From: Macrobrachium rosenbergii | Taxonomy: Eukaryota > Arthropoda > Malacostraca > Decapoda > Palaemonidae | DNA length: 64,000 nt | NCBI RefSeq assembly: GCF_040412425.1 | Contig: NC_089781.1 | Location: 47,507,175 to 47,571,174, forward strand | Direction: 5' to 3' | Shown here: positions 1-10,880 of the stretch, piece by piece | Layout: every line of letters begins with the position of its first letter | Position numbering within the stretch: the stretch's first letter is position 1 | The notes under the pieces: generated by a model | Told to the model about the DNA's origin: nothing | Databases searched by the model: none | What the model saw: the letters and a program-made list of their open reading frames with translations, nothing else | Translations under genes and position numbers: made by a program

Positions 1-88
1 TCCAGTGACGCAACACCAGGTAGACCCTGGTGTAGCCAAGCAGAAGATAAGTCCGACACCTGATCCATAGAAGGCGCTTCCACCCCCA
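1..88 (-). mobile_element. YR1: outermost DIRS-like element, gag fragment (left piece)
   Basis: The first 88 bases resemble the gag interior of the YR3 element near 32570-32690, including a shared CCAGTGACG start and a GGTGTAGCCA block. At base 91 the match stops and the fold-back arm of YR2 begins. The same gag resumes near 33290 beside the YR3 right end, so this is the left half of a gag gene split by everything between. The rest of the element lies left of the window. I infer this from short, diverged similarity; it could instead be an unrelated gag fragment. Confidence 0.5.
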
Positions 89-90
89 AA

Positions 91-388
91 ATCACAATTT
101 TTGAAAGTAAATTATATTTTTCCTAACTATACAAAACCGAGGTCCTTTACATTAGGAATTACTTTCAGGCGTAGGCTGGAAACAGCCGTTAAACTCGAGT
201 AAGGTGGTTAGGCAGTAACTACTGCCAGGTAGGCGGGAATACCCACCTGCCCGGATGTAAACATTCCAGTTTGCCTTTCGGTCCAAGTTCAGATTGAGGG
301 GTGGCATGAGGCGGGCATGGTATGTAATGTAAAGGACCTCAGGTTTGTATAGTTAGGAAAAATACAATTTACTTTCAAAAATTGTGAT
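91..388. repeat. Left fold-back arm of YR2
   Basis: A 298-bp segment whose first 64 bases (91-154) are the reverse complement of its last 64 (325-388) with about three mismatches. The middle contains the sequence found inverted at the right ends of YR2, YR3 and YR1 (for example 33095-33240). It is the left inverted terminal repeat of a DIRS element with an added internal copy of its own edge. The Z tract at 389-432 starts immediately after. Confidence 0.8.
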
Positions 389-432
389 TTGTTCTGACAC
401 GATATACAAACCATCGGTCCTTTACATTAGGA
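389..432. repeat. Z tract of YR2 (complement of the family's right tip)
   Basis: Starts TTGTTCTGACACGATATACA and matches the reverse complement of the YR3 right end at 33245-33287 almost base for base. The fold-back arm next to it lacks the GACACGATATAC part. It fits the internal complementary region by which DIRS elements template their ends; the role is inferred. Confidence 0.6.
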
Positions 433-799
433 AGACTCACTGGTTGGAGGGAGGAGCTGAGTGAGTCTCCTGAACTGACTGGAGTTCTGCACATCTGGGC
501 TACTCCTGGTCGAAAGAACGAGGAGGAGTACCGTGCCTCTGATATATTGATCGGAGTGCAGGAACTGCAAGATCAGATGTCAGATACTGGACCTTTTCGC
601 TTGAGAGAGGAAACATAACTCCTACGAAATAGGCTGGAAGTATCTAGAGTCAGTGGCAGTAAGGAAAAGCCGAGATAGGGTTCCCTTATTGCCAGTCTCT
701 CCTTCCTCCCCTTGCTAGAGGAAGGAGAGGAATTGCTTCTATGATTCTATAAGAAAAATAGAACGGGTGCTTGATATGTAGTCTTACAGCATCAGTGCC
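433..799. other. Non-coding 3' region of YR2
   Basis: No coding signal seen. The stretch aligns with 14690-14940 and 27365-27480 of YR3 (shared CTGAACTGACTGGAGTT and AATAGAACGG blocks), so it is the untranslated region downstream of the recombinase gene on the minus strand. Confidence 0.5.
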
Positions 800-1480
800 A
801 GTTCCAGCAGCTATTGGTTCAAGTCCTATTCTCATCCCTAAGGAGGAGAAGTTGGAGGATGGGGAAGGAGGAGGAAGAGAGGCCAGTCACTCTCAGAATC
901 CTTCTCACTTCCAGAACCAACACCCTAGGTGAGATGCAACTTGTCCTCTTGAAGGAGCCGGGTAAGACAACACAACTTGTTGAGCAGCTACCACAGAGTC
1001 AAGGAAAAAAGGTTCCAAGGGTCTGTGGGCAAGACCGAAGGAAGAAGACAAGAGTGTGGTCTAAGAGACCACATCTTGCTGCCAGACCCACAGAAACTTC
1101 CGGAATGCAAGGGATGGACCAAGCCATCGACTTCGTGAGCTCTTGGGGTGGGAGATACCGTTATCGTTCTTAACATTGAATAAACTCATTATCTATCACT
1201 ATCTTGAATCAGCAGCTGAGTACCTCCTCTGATCGCTTCATTTAAGTCAGGAGGAAGATGTGTCCTTAGACACTTCTTCCTTGGGAGAGACAGTACTAGC
1301 GAAAACGTTGACGACATCCAGGTTAGGAATGTCGAGCCTTTTTTTAAGTACCACAGCTCCCTAATAGGACAGAGTGACGAATGATCTGGATCATCGACAC
1401 AAAGTCCAAGGAGGAGGGGAACAAGAAGGACTCGAACCCGACAGTAGATGCCAATGGATTCGGAGTCCACCTACGACATC
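800..1480 (-). pseudogene. YR2 tyrosine recombinase, C-terminal remnant
   Basis: Minus-strand translation gives pieces that line up with the catalytic part of DIRS recombinases. One near 1350-1400 reads LCPIRELWYLKKG, close to the LCPVRAL block of YR4. A second near 1120-1140 has AHEV where YR4 has the catalytic AHEVR. A third near 990-1060 matches the tail after the active-site Tyr in YR3 at 27645-27740. The frame breaks several times and the HxxR arginine appears lost, so it is not functional. DNA identity with 27500-27700 supports the call. Confidence 0.55.
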
Positions 1481-3189
1481 TGAGAAGGAGTCGAGGTATG
1501 ACTCCCATCCCTGCTCTTCCATCTTCAACGCCAAGACTGGAGTAAGATGAGAGATGGTCCTAAGAGGACATATCTCTATCCGACGACTCTCGTAAGGCGC
1601 ATGCAGAGCATGGACAGGAACCCTAAACGAGAGTCACATGCCACCCAGGGAACAGTTCCCTAGGACAGCACGACTGAAGAAGCTTCTCGTCCATACCTAA
1701 CTCTCGACTGAGGAGAAGAAGGTTACTTCAGATAGAAGACTAGGTGGCAAGGGCCTACGTTCTTCACAAATGAATGGGAGAGAAGCAACCCTCGGCGGAG
1801 AAGACAAGGAAGTCCACACTTGAAGAGCGGCTCTGACCCAAGAAGAAGTTCCGTCAACGACACCATCAGTGAAGACGGATCCAGTCCCTGGGACAGTGTT
1901 GCAGAGGACTTCAAGGGATATCCAGCTATATCCGTTGCTGCTCGGCGAGAAAGCCTATGCTTGCAAGGAAAGCTGGAAGGTCTCCCAGTCCTGAACACAC
2001 AGGGATGTACTGCCTCAAGAACCGCTTCTTGTGTAGCGGCTGCAAGAGGCTGGGTCAAGCGAAATTCTTCTCGATGCCTTGGCAATCAGGTTGGATGAAG
2101 GCGAAGTCTTCAAGTATTTGTCTGTAACTTGGGGTGAGCAATGCTTGTGAACCCCTAGCGAAACGGACAAATACGGAGGGAAAAAACGTAGATATCAAGT
2201 TTTCCCTAAAAAGACAGCATGCCTCACTGAAGCGGCCCCTGGTCTGGTATGAAGGAGCAAGAAAAACTACCAACTTGTTGTGCGGGGAGGCAACAGAAGG
2301 ACGGTAGGGATTCCTCAGTTGAGCAGTCTCTGCATGAATCTTTGTGAAGAAAAGAGTGAGCAGCACGTTCCGTCCCAATCACTCAAACCCGAGGCCAGGC
2401 TTGCCTACCAATACATCCCCACCAGGAATGCATCTGGTTAATTGAGCTGTCGAAAGTGCAATAGAACAACACTCGAGTACCTGCAAATGTCGAGATGAAA
2501 CAGGAGGAACAATCGATTACCTCTTGTTTGTCGACAAATGCCACTACAGGCAGTACTTGGTTTTGTTGTTTCAAGGGTGATGATAACCAACCGAGTGATT
2601 TCGGCGCTTTTTCAAACCCATTTTCCTGTTAGGTATTCTACCCAGATCGGCCATAAGCGGAAATCGGATTTTCCGCCGAGCCCAGGTTGCTAGTGATACA
2701 ACCGAATCGGTAAACTAAGCCTGCCATTAACTGCTGTTCAACGAAACCAGTAAGTGCCGTCACACACCTTCAAGAAAAGGTTTTACCAGTGTGCACCTAT
2801 TCTTCAATCGGTGAATCTGTAAGTCGACACAAGATGTGAGGGGAATATGCAAGTATATTCGAAGGCTCCTTCAATCAAGCATTAGCCTAACTCCTTCCTC
2901 ATACTTTGAAGAGGAAAGAAGGACGGAGGAATGGGAGCAGACTTCCATTCTCCACCATGGGGAAGCTTCTGCAAGATGACAGGGTGCCGAGCCAATTAAC
3001 TCTAGCCGGGCTGGCATTTCCCGAATCGGGAGCACGGGAGAGGAGGCAGGTTGGAAGTTCGATGGAAAGAATTGCCGAGACCTAAGGGAAATGGATACTT
3101 CTCCTGAAGGAATCCATTCCCAGGTCTCGGCAATGTCGCTGCCAGTTCCAGAGATTTGATAAGTATCATTTTGTCCAGGCATCAGCAGT
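1481..3189. other. YR2 interior, not assigned
   Basis: By position this should hold the recombinase N-terminus and the RNase H and reverse transcriptase. None of the usual motifs (YLDD, DLQDAYFHVPIHP, SDAS, DLFAT) was found in either strand. Reading frames are short and overlapping. It may be badly decayed element sequence or a replacement. Confidence 0.4.
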
Positions 3190-3665
3190 TGCAATCTTCT
3201 TCTGAAGCCTGGGACTTCTTAGCTAAGGAGTTGAGGGGGGCTGGCTTGAACTCAAGGTCGAGTTGAGATGACTAAGACCCAAAGGTCTTGGCCATTGTCC
3301 AAAGGACAAGGCAGTGCCCTGGTACAAACCATGCTTACCGAGGTATCTGGCAAAATCTCTGAAAGAGAAAGGCAGAACCAAGTAATGGTTCGTTCCTACG
3401 GGTTGAGCCAACTCAGGACTTACGAAACCGGAGATCCGAATTGGGACAAAGTCCTTCTTCTTAGCACCAGAGTTGCCCAAAAAATCTGCAGTCGGCAAGA
3501 CCCTCCGAGGCAAGAAGAATTCATATTCTGTCGAGGCAGGGGGGGAAAGCTTGGTGTCTCGACCTGAATTAACTCCTTCGAAGAGAAGAATTCATCAGGT
3601 CGAGAACGCTTTCGGAAGCCAAGACCTCGGCGGCCCCGGACACTCTCAGCCCTCGGGAACTGCAA
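3190..3665 (-). pseudogene. YR2 gag remnant (capsid C-terminal part)
   Basis: The DNA around 3270-3310 matches 30100-30140 of the YR3 gag (AAGACCCA-AGGTCTTGGCCA-TG), and the minus-strand peptide has the QWPRPLGL block also read from YR3. This places it in the C-terminal half of a DIRS gag. Stops and frame changes are frequent. The upstream half of the gag is not visible in this element. Confidence 0.5.
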
Positions 3666-4419
3666 GGGTTGCAGTGATGAAGATTATTCATTGGGGGCCG
3701 CGGTCCTGTCCCAGGGATCCTCGCGCCGAAAGGGGGATTCTGTGTCTGCTATCTTGTTCTCGAAACACGGGACACAAGAATGATGCCCGAGAGCAACCTA
3801 AGCAGCTGGCAGGCAGTATCGAAACACCTGGCATCCCGCTCCCAGACAGGAGACCTTGACAGATCCCATGAAACCCACCTCAGCTGTCTGGTTATCTCGT
3901 CCTGTGCCTCTTGTCAGGGGAGCCGCTTATGATTCAAAATTCACGCCACCCACGAGACTGCCAAAAATCGAAGAAAATTTCAGTTTCCTAAGAGATCGAA
4001 AGAGCTCTCTCTGTCAGTCTTAGATGCGGACTTCTTGGAACAACCTCGAGAGGAGAAGAGAGGAGGATGTGAATCAGGTGAGGAGAAAAGAGAAACTTGT
4101 CCCTACCTGTCCTGCCCTATTTACAAATAAGCAGGAGAGGCGGAGCTAAGGCGATAAAAAATCAACACGCTTAGTTTTAACATTAAGAGTTACTTTTGCC
4201 ATTTTTTCTCATTGGGAAAGAAGATGCAACCATGAAATGAAAAAATATCATTATCATATATAAATATTGGGAATATATGACAGCAAAAAAACTCGTATGT
4301 AATTATATACAAACCGAATCGAAAAAAACGGTTAAAGGCGAATGAGTTAATTTTTTAGTTGTATTGTACACTAAATCCAGCTGATTTTGGTATATAACAG
4401 ACTGGGAAGGCATTAAAGA
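3666..4419. other. Low-information stretch in YR2
   Basis: Nothing convincing on either strand. The base composition shifts from GC-rich gag-like sequence to AT-rich sequence near 4150, which may mark an insertion edge leading into the tandem repeat. Confidence 0.35.
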
Positions 4420-5420
4420 ACACAGAGAAAATATTATCACAAAATGATGCATGAGAGTCTGGCAAGCCGACATAAAAAAAGTTTTTCAAAAATTCACCAT
4501 AAATCGAAATATTGTGCTAGCCACTTTCCAATTGTTTCAAAATGAAGGAAACTGGAATATTACTAGACTGTAAGCTTTTAGCTTACAATTGCATTTTTTA
4601 CCATTTCCGAGTTAAACTTGACCTAAACTTGATTTTTCTAGGCCGTTATTTATATGCCCTATTTCAAAATGAAGGTTCAAAGGGGATTTATTTTTGTTGT
4701 ATTCTACATGCTCGAAATTGCCAAATTTTGAGACACTTTATGTAACGAATAATATAAAACGGCGAAAAAATTATGACAAGGTGACTTGAGAAATGCTAGC
4801 TTTTAGCGGAGTTTAATCGTGGATGGAAGGAAAAAGTTTTTCAAAAATTCTGGCATAAATCTATTGTGCCCAGACACCTTCCGTTTGTTGCAAAATGAAG
4901 ACACCTAAAGGATTGATTGCAACCAGACACCTGGGTGTCTTGGCACTTGCGTTTTCGAGCTTTCAATCTCTTAAAGTTGACAACAAGGATGATTTTTTCT
5001 ATTTATTGTTATTTATATGATATTTCAAAATGGTAAAAGCTAAAAACATGAATTATTTTTTGTTGTATTCTACCGAAAATGCGATGTATAACACTTTATG
5101 TAACGAATTATAAAACGGCTAAAAAATTACGAGTGACTCGAAATGCTAGGATTTTTTCATAGGCACAGAAAACAGTCTTTTTCAAAAATTCAGATAAACT
5201 TCGAAATATTGTGCTGCAGACTTTCCGTTTGTTGCCTAAAGGTAAATCATTGATTGTTACTAGAATGTAAGAATTTGGCTTACCCAAGTTTTTCAAGATT
5301 TCAAACAGGAGAATGGCCTGACCGAATGTTAAAATTTTGTCAGTTATCGTGATTTAAATGAAAATATTTCAAAACTGTTAAAAATGCTAAAAAGAATGAT
5401 TTATTTTTGTCTTCTACGAA
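4420..5420. repeat. AT-rich tandem repeat, about three units of 340-355 bp
   Basis: A diverged unit recurs three times. The block TTTTTCAAAAATTC occurs near 4482, 4837 and 5177, each time followed by a TAAAT-ATATTGTGC stretch, then TTTCAAAATG, a TTATTTTTGT-GTATTCTAC block and ACACTTTATG. Spacing is about 355 and 340 bp. It resembles a short satellite array or internally repeated element captured in YR2. No coding potential is evident; the short reading frames here are shadows. Confidence 0.7.
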
Positions 5421-6159
5421 GAGATGTCAGTCCCTTTATGAAGTCCCAAGGACTCCCAAAGGTGAATCTCTTCCCTGAAATGCTTCTTCTGGTGTTCAGA
5501 ACTTTTTGATGCCCTCAGACACCAGGCTGGGAACCCGACCGAGCACTGGCAAAACACTCGGGAAGCTGCTTGTGGTGCTGGCAGGAAGAGCATCCCAGAC
5601 ACCTGGGTGCCTCAGCCCCTTTCTCTGACACTGCTCCCAAACTGGGCCTGAGGAACATCTCTCAGACCAGATCGGGATAAATCGCATATTCCATAGAATC
5701 TCAAAACACTGATGCGGAAAATCGCTCGTGAACGAGCGTCCAACGCTGATGCCCCCATCTTAGAGGCGGAACCTCTAAGACTGGGGAACGGGATCTGTGA
5801 ACTCCCAGCAAACTGAGGTCTGAAACCTTCCGCAAACTAGGCCCTATAATTATTTTTCCGAAACACAAAACCCAGGGCTATGCCCATCGACATCCAACAG
5901 ACAATTTTCATCGACGTAACCCCATTAGGTGTTTAAGGAAGAGCCAACCCTTAGAGACCCACAGAACTCCTCGGAAGGAGGCAGTCCTTCTGATGTTTGA
6001 ACCAAGATTGCACACCAGGGGGAACCTGAAGCAGCAAGCACTTCCTTCCTTGTGGTGCTGGCAGGAAGGTCTGTCCCTGATTCTCTGGACCCTTTCTTGG
6101 ACCTCGGGAGAGGGCTGGGAAGATCTCTCCAGACCAGACGAAATCGAAGATAAGATGAA
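5421..6159. other. YR2 interior, unassigned, GC-richer
   Basis: Contains recurring short phrases (CACCTGGGTG, GTGCTGGCAGGAAG) at 5575-5610 and 6055-6070, and an early relative of the 195-bp repeat that follows. No protein family is recognised. It may belong to a repeat-rich coding segment on the minus strand, but frames are broken. Confidence 0.35.
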
Positions 6160-6930
6160 GAAGACGAGCAGCTACTTCCACAGGGCAGCCCTTCTAAGAG
6201 GTGGAACTCCACTCCGACATCTTCTAACAGGATGGTGGACACGGCTTCGAAACATCAAAACCTCCAGGGCTAGTCCGGCAGGAACACAACACGGGAAGAA
6301 CAAGAGCCAACACCACCACCAGGAGGCAGTCCCTAGAGCAAGGGCATGATCAGGACAGCCGATGCAGGAGGTCTGTCGATTCTCGAGCCCCTTGGACCTC
6401 GGGAGAGGCAGGAGAAAGACTGCAAGATAAGATGAAGAAGAACATCACCTCAACAGGACGACTTCCTTCATCACTCCAACATCTTCTACAGGATGGCGGA
6501 CATTGTAACCTCCAGGGCAGCTGGCAGGAACACAATGGAAGCGGCCCAGGACACGACCACCAGGAGAAGCAGCAGGAATGATCAGGACAGCCAATGCAGG
6601 AGCTACGGCAGCGGTTTGGAAGGCAGGAGCTATGCAACAGCCAGGAACATCACTTCCACAAGGCGACTTCCTTCATCTTCACGCCGACATCTTCTACAGG
6701 ATGACGGACATCGTAACCTCCAGAGCAGCTGGCAGGAACACAACGGAAGCAGCCCCGGGCACGACCACTAGGAGAAGTAGCGGGCACGATCAGGACAGCC
6801 GATGCAGGAGCTACGTTAGCAGTTTGGAAAGCAGGAGCTACTGCAATGGACAGAAATGTTACATGAAATTCACCAGCAGCGACAGGAACAATCAGGGTGG
6901 CTGTGGCAGGAGACCAGGAAGAGCAGCCTA
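6160..6930. repeat. Degenerate tandem repeat, about 195-bp unit
   Basis: ACTTCCTTCAT occurs at 6471 and 6666 (195 bp apart). Each is followed by the same order of blocks: GACATCTTCTACAGGATG, GTAACCTCCAG, GCAGCTGGCAGGAACACAA, then GATCAGGACAGCC-ATGCAGG. Poorer copies occur before and after. Minus-strand frames read Ala/Pro/Val-rich repeats and plus-strand frames read Ser/Arg-rich ones. Without a clear start or homologue I do not call a gene. Confidence 0.7.
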
Positions 6931-7919
6931 GAGACTGTCGTCGAGTTGACAAGAACATAACACAGGGAACAGCAGGAGCAGATGGACCACAGATACGCCA
7001 GAGGCAGTGCAACAGCATACATGAAGACCAGCAATGACAGCAATTGATCCACATCGGCGGGAACAGAGTCAGAACGATCCTGACGTGGAAATATGTCATC
7101 TAACCAGGTAATGTGGTCGATCCCAAGCAACACTGAATGAATGTCGGGACTGCTTCATGCAAGATATTCTTGATATATCCAGCCAACTGCTGCTGTGTCT
7201 GCGATGCTCACTGTCAACCTGAAAGAAAAAGCAAAGATGATTAGTAGAGGGAGACTCCTCTTGCTACAAGGGGAACTGCCCTACGCAGCAGGAGGAGGTA
7301 TTCTAGAAGAGGACACCTGATCGCTCCCCGTCCTGGCCTTCCCCCGACGAGCGACCAAAGAGGGCGAAGGAGAGAGATCTACTAAAGGGGAAGGAAGAAC
7401 CTACGGGAGGAGAAAAAAGGACAGAGGTGAGGCCACCAAGGGCGCCGTGGAAGCGGAACTTACCGACGCCAACCGCAACTTCCCACCCGGCCCAAGTTCT
7501 CCAAGAGCAGGCAGCGAGCAACACTCAGCATAAGTAGGAAGCAGTGATGCCCCTTATACACGGAGGGCGGAAGCCCAAGAAGGGAACGAACTCTTACGTC
7601 CCGATCAATGTAGGGGAGCGAAGATATTACGTCCCAAACTATATCTCCGAATGTACAGGGGCGCCTTCAGTATTTACGTAAAGGGCTGCTGGAAGAGAAG
7701 CATTACCACTCGGTTACGCTTCTCCAATTAAGCCTCTGGCCGTCAAACCCCAACACAGCGCAGGGAACGACAGCTTATGCAAGGTTATCACAAATTGTGG
7801 GTTTGTATTACTAAATATCAAACACATGTATATATAAGCAAAAATACAGAAAGATCCCACCCGGATAATAAGAGCTTAACAACAGTCAGGCAGAGAGAAC
7901 CAAAAACACGTCAGCAATG
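6931..7919. other. YR2 right interior and 5' untranslated part
   Basis: No recognised coding domain. From about 7840 the sequence (CAGTCAGGCAGAGAG and onward) matches 33070-33120 beside the YR3 right repeat, so that part is the element's own 5' region on the minus strand. Bases 7130-7790 match nothing else I could find in the window; TTACGTCCC occurs twice near 7596 and 7628. Confidence 0.45.
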
Positions 7920-8051
7920 CATGACGGCCGAAAACAAACTGGAACGTTTACATCCGGGCAGGTGGGTATTCCCGCCTACCTGGCGGTAGTTACTGCCTAC
8001 CACCTTACTCAAGAGTTTAACAGCCATTTCCAGCCTACGCCTGAAAGTAAT
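7920..8051. repeat. Right inverted terminal repeat of YR2 (truncated)
   Basis: The segment with TTTACATCCGGGCAGG and ACGCCTGAAAGTAAT is the inverted copy of 165-290 and closely matches the YR3 and YR1 right ends. It ends at GAAAGTAAT, before the terminal 40-odd bases present at 33245-33287, and runs straight into the YR3 fold-back arm. The junction looks like a head-to-tail join of two elements. Confidence 0.75.
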
Positions 8052-8317
8052 ATCACAATTTTTAAAGTAAATTGTATTTTTCCTAACTATACAAACCCGA
8101 GGTCCTTTACATTAGGGATTACTTTCAGGCATGGGCTGGAAGCGATATTGAACCTCAAACAGTTGGGCGGTTGACTAATCTGGGAGCGGGAGTACTACCT
8201 GCGGTCTGCTTATTCAATTGCCTTCGGTCAGGTATCAGATTGAGGGTGGCATGGTGGAGCATAAAGTGTAAAGGACCTCGGGTTTGTATAGTTAGAAAAA
8301 TACAATTTACTTTAAAA
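8052..8317. repeat. Left fold-back arm of YR3
   Basis: Begins ATCACAATTTTTAAAGTAAA and ends with the reverse complement of that edge near 8258-8317. The layout is the same as 91-388. The Z tract that should follow is found 6.3 kb away at 14652 because YR4 is inserted exactly here. Confidence 0.75.
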
Positions 8318-8606
8318 ATGATATTTTATAATAAAATAAGTTTGTTCATACTTACCTGGCAGATATATATATATAGCTGTATTCTCGAAGGTCCGACAGA
8401 ATTTCAAATTTCGCGGCACACGCAGTGCTGATCCAATTGGTTAGTACACATTCCCGCCGCTGGGGCGCGGGCATCAGGAACCATTCCCATTTTCTATTCA
8501 GATTTTCTAACGCCACTGTCTCCTGAGGGGAGGAGGGAGGGCAATATGAATATATATATCTGCCAGGTAAGTATGAACAAACTTTATTTTATTATAAAAA
8601 TATCAT
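8318..8606. repeat. Left fold-back arm of YR4
   Basis: About 289 bp with inverted edges: TTTATAATAAAATAAGTTTG at the left and its complement near 8577-8600. The interior (8380-8510) is the inverted copy of the YR4 right repeat at 14490-14610. Both edges hold a CAGGTAAGT-type motif pointing outwards. The Z tract (about 8607-8655) follows directly. Confidence 0.85.
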
Positions 8607-8655
8607 TTTGTTCATGAGACTTACCTGCCAGATATATATATAGCTGAATACCACC
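8607..8655. repeat. Z tract of YR4
   Basis: TTTGTTCATGAGACTTACCT and the following bases are the reverse complement of the element's right tip at 14610-14649. The fold-back edge reads GTTCATACTTACC, lacking the GAG, so Z pairs with the right tip rather than with its neighbour. Confidence 0.7.
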
Positions 8656-9011
8656 TTTGGAAATTGAGACAGCTAGAATAAGGAAAACAAGTTTAGAGGT
8701 AAAGTATTTTGGTTCCTTACCTGATAGCATAGCTGAATGAGTGGTTACCATCACTAGCCTGCTTCTGCTCCTAGAGACCCCAGCAAGGTAGTGACCTATA
8801 AGAGCTGGCGACTGCTAGATGATCTGTCTTGAGGCGTGGCCACAATGTGACTAGATATAGACCATACAATAAAGGACAAACGAGTATACCAACCACCTAA
8901 CCAGCACTAAGACGTTAGTCAGAAAAGATTGGGAAGACTGACTCCATCAATCGACCCAACAACCATAAAAAACACAACAAAAACACAATTAAAAACCCCT
9001 CCTAAACAGGA
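8656..9011. other. YR4 3' non-coding region
   Basis: Between the Z tract and the recombinase stop. No open frame of note and no repeat seen. It corresponds to 15500-16020 in YR6 and 21420-21840 in YR5, sharing a TTCCTTACCTGAT-like block after Z. Confidence 0.45.
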
Positions 9012-10260
9012 TTAAAGGATAGGAGCAGAGCTACCCCCTGACCCCAAGGTTGTAGCAGCAGCAATGTATGGTCCCAGAGAAAAGCAATTTTCGTATGCTA
9101 CCTTAACATCTCTTAAGTAGTGTGAGGCAAACACCGATTCACTTCGCCAAAATGTGGCACTGAGAATGTCACTGAGCGCCATATTTCTCTGGAGCATGCA
9201 TAGAGTGGCGACCGCCCTAACCTCATGGGCGTTGACTCTCACTAACAAAGTTGGAGTCGTCGCAACAAGAATGTGCCTCCTTAATGACATTCCTAATGAA
9301 GAATGCTTCCAGCGCATTCTTGACATAAGATAACAGGATGCTCACGAACACATAAATTGTCCGAGGGACATGAAGGTCTAGGTTCTTCTGATATTGTAGA
9401 GCTCTAACAGGACAAAAGAACTCTCTCAGGATCCTGTCCAACCCAAGGTCAGTCAAACCTTTAATTTCAAAGATTTAGGCCAAGGGTTAGAGGCCTTTCA
9501 TTTTCTTAACCAAGAATGAGGACAAAGAGCAGACAGCATTGTGTCCCTTGAAGCCCACATGACGGCTGAAAGCCTGAACTTCGCTCACTCTCTTCGCCGT
9601 CGCCAGAGCAATGAGGAAGACCGTCTTTCTAGTAACATCCCTTAGAGATGCTGAATGAAGAGGCTCAAAAGGACTGGTCATTAAAAACTTGAGGACAACA
9701 TCCAAATTCCAAGTAGGGGGAATAGGCCGGGGAACCTTGGACGTTTCGAAAGATCTCAAGAGATCGTGAAGGTCCTTATTATTAGACAAATCCAGTCCTC
9801 TGTGTCGGAAAACAGAGGAAAGCATGCTCCGATATCCTTTGATAGTTGGAACTGCCAACTTGAGCTTTTCTCTCAAAAAGAGAAGGAAATCAGCTATTTG
9901 GCTCACAGAGGTCGAGGAAGAGGAAATCGCTTCTTTCTGCCAGCCCTGAAGGTTGCCCGCCAGCGATAAACTTTTGATGGAGGAAGCTCTTCTGGCTCTA
10001 GCGATAGCGTGCCACTCGGCCAGAAAACCCCCTCGCTCTGACCAATTTCTCGATGAGTGGATGCAGTCAGGTTCCAGCGGGAGGTTTTGCGATGGTATCT
10101 CGCGAAGTGGGGTTGTCCTGACCAGATCTGCTCTCATAGGTAGGGATCTAGAGGCGTCCACTAGCAGAAGAGAATTTCCGAGAACCATTGGTTCGAAAGA
10201 AAGGCCAAAAGCAGGCGATGGCGTCATGTTGTCCTTGAGGAGGCCGAGAACTTGAAACAC
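9012..10260 (-). pseudogene. YR4 tyrosine recombinase (DIRS type), nearly complete
   Basis: The enzyme joins the circular cDNA intermediate to the chromosome, replacing a DDE integrase. The N-terminal helical domain (GWQKEAISSSSTSVSQIADF, TIKGYRSMLSSVFRHRG) lies at about 10000-9790. The first catalytic Arg lies in TAKRVSEV (about 9580-9605), HEVR at 9216-9227 and the nucleophile Tyr in ASHYLRDV, codon 9117-9119. The reading is split into three frames (10260-9487, 9456-9223, 9326-9012), so two small frameshifts and a stop break it. All catalytic residues I can locate are still present. The next gene upstream on the strand is RNase H with its linker, overlapping at 10224-10260. Confidence 0.85.
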
Positions 10261-10880
10261 TTCTCCAGAATTTTGAGCGGAGGAAAGGCATAAACGTCCA
10301 TCCCGTCAATCCCGAGAAGAGCATCTAGCCACTGCGCCTGGGTCGAGAACAGGGCAGTAGAGGGAAGCCTCGCCGTTCTTGAGGTCGCGAAGAGATCCAC
10401 GAGAGGGCGACCCCAAAGATTCCAAAGGTCTCGGCAAACCTCCTGATGAAGAGTCCACTCCGTCGGTAGAAGTTGGTGGCGCCGACTGAGCAGGTCCGCT
10501 CGAACATTTTCTACCCCTGCAACAAATCTTGTGAGGATTGAAATGTTGCGAGCTTGAGCCCCCAGAGGAGAATTTCTCGCCAAGGCAGACAGGGAACGAG
10601 AGTGTGTTCAGCCCTGTTTCTTGAGGTATGCCAACGCCGTAGTGTTGTCGAGTTTGCCAGACAACGCGATTGGCAACGAGACTCGAAGAATTGGAGGGCT
10701 AGGAAGATTGCCGCCAACTCTTTGATGTTGATGTGCCAGGATACCTGTTGCCCTTTCCAGGTTCCTGACACTTCCTTTCCCCCCAGTGTTGCTCCCCAAC
10801 CCGCCAATGATGCGTCGGAAAACAACACTAGGTCGGGGCTCAGAAGCTTGAGAGAGATCCCTTTCCCCAACTGCAGGATC
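10224..10880 (-). pseudogene. YR4 RNase H and linker domain
   Basis: RNase H removes the RNA strand during reverse transcription. The first Asp lies in VLFSDASLAGWGA (about 10840-10800), with the Glu block HINIKELAAIFLAL near 10735. A frame change follows near 10680; DNTTALAYLKKQG near 10620 carries the next acidic residue. The linker typical of DIRS polyproteins follows in the 10583-10224 frame, with LPTEWTLHQEV, LVDLFAT and YAFPPLKILEK. It sits between reverse transcriptase and recombinase as in other DIRS elements. Confidence 0.85.

Larger units (their letters stand above)
91..8051 (-). mobile_element. YR2: DIRS-like YR retroelement, composite or deletion derivative
   Basis: The element has the same termini as YR3 and YR1: a left fold-back arm (91-388), the Z tract (389-432) and a right inverted repeat (about 7920-8051). 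Inside, minus-strand remnants resemble the C-terminal tyrosine recombinase (about 800-1480) and gag (about 3190-3665) of YR3. I could not find a reverse transcriptase or RNase H. Bases 4150-7790 hold tandem repeats and unassigned DNA instead of the usual gag 5' half. It is probably non-autonomous. The right repeat stops early, where YR3 begins. Confidence 0.65.

Noticed and set aside
6493..6931. Ser/Arg-rich plus-strand frames as an SR-type splicing protein
   Set aside because: They follow the 195-bp DNA repeat, lack any RRM, and the element is coded on the other strand.
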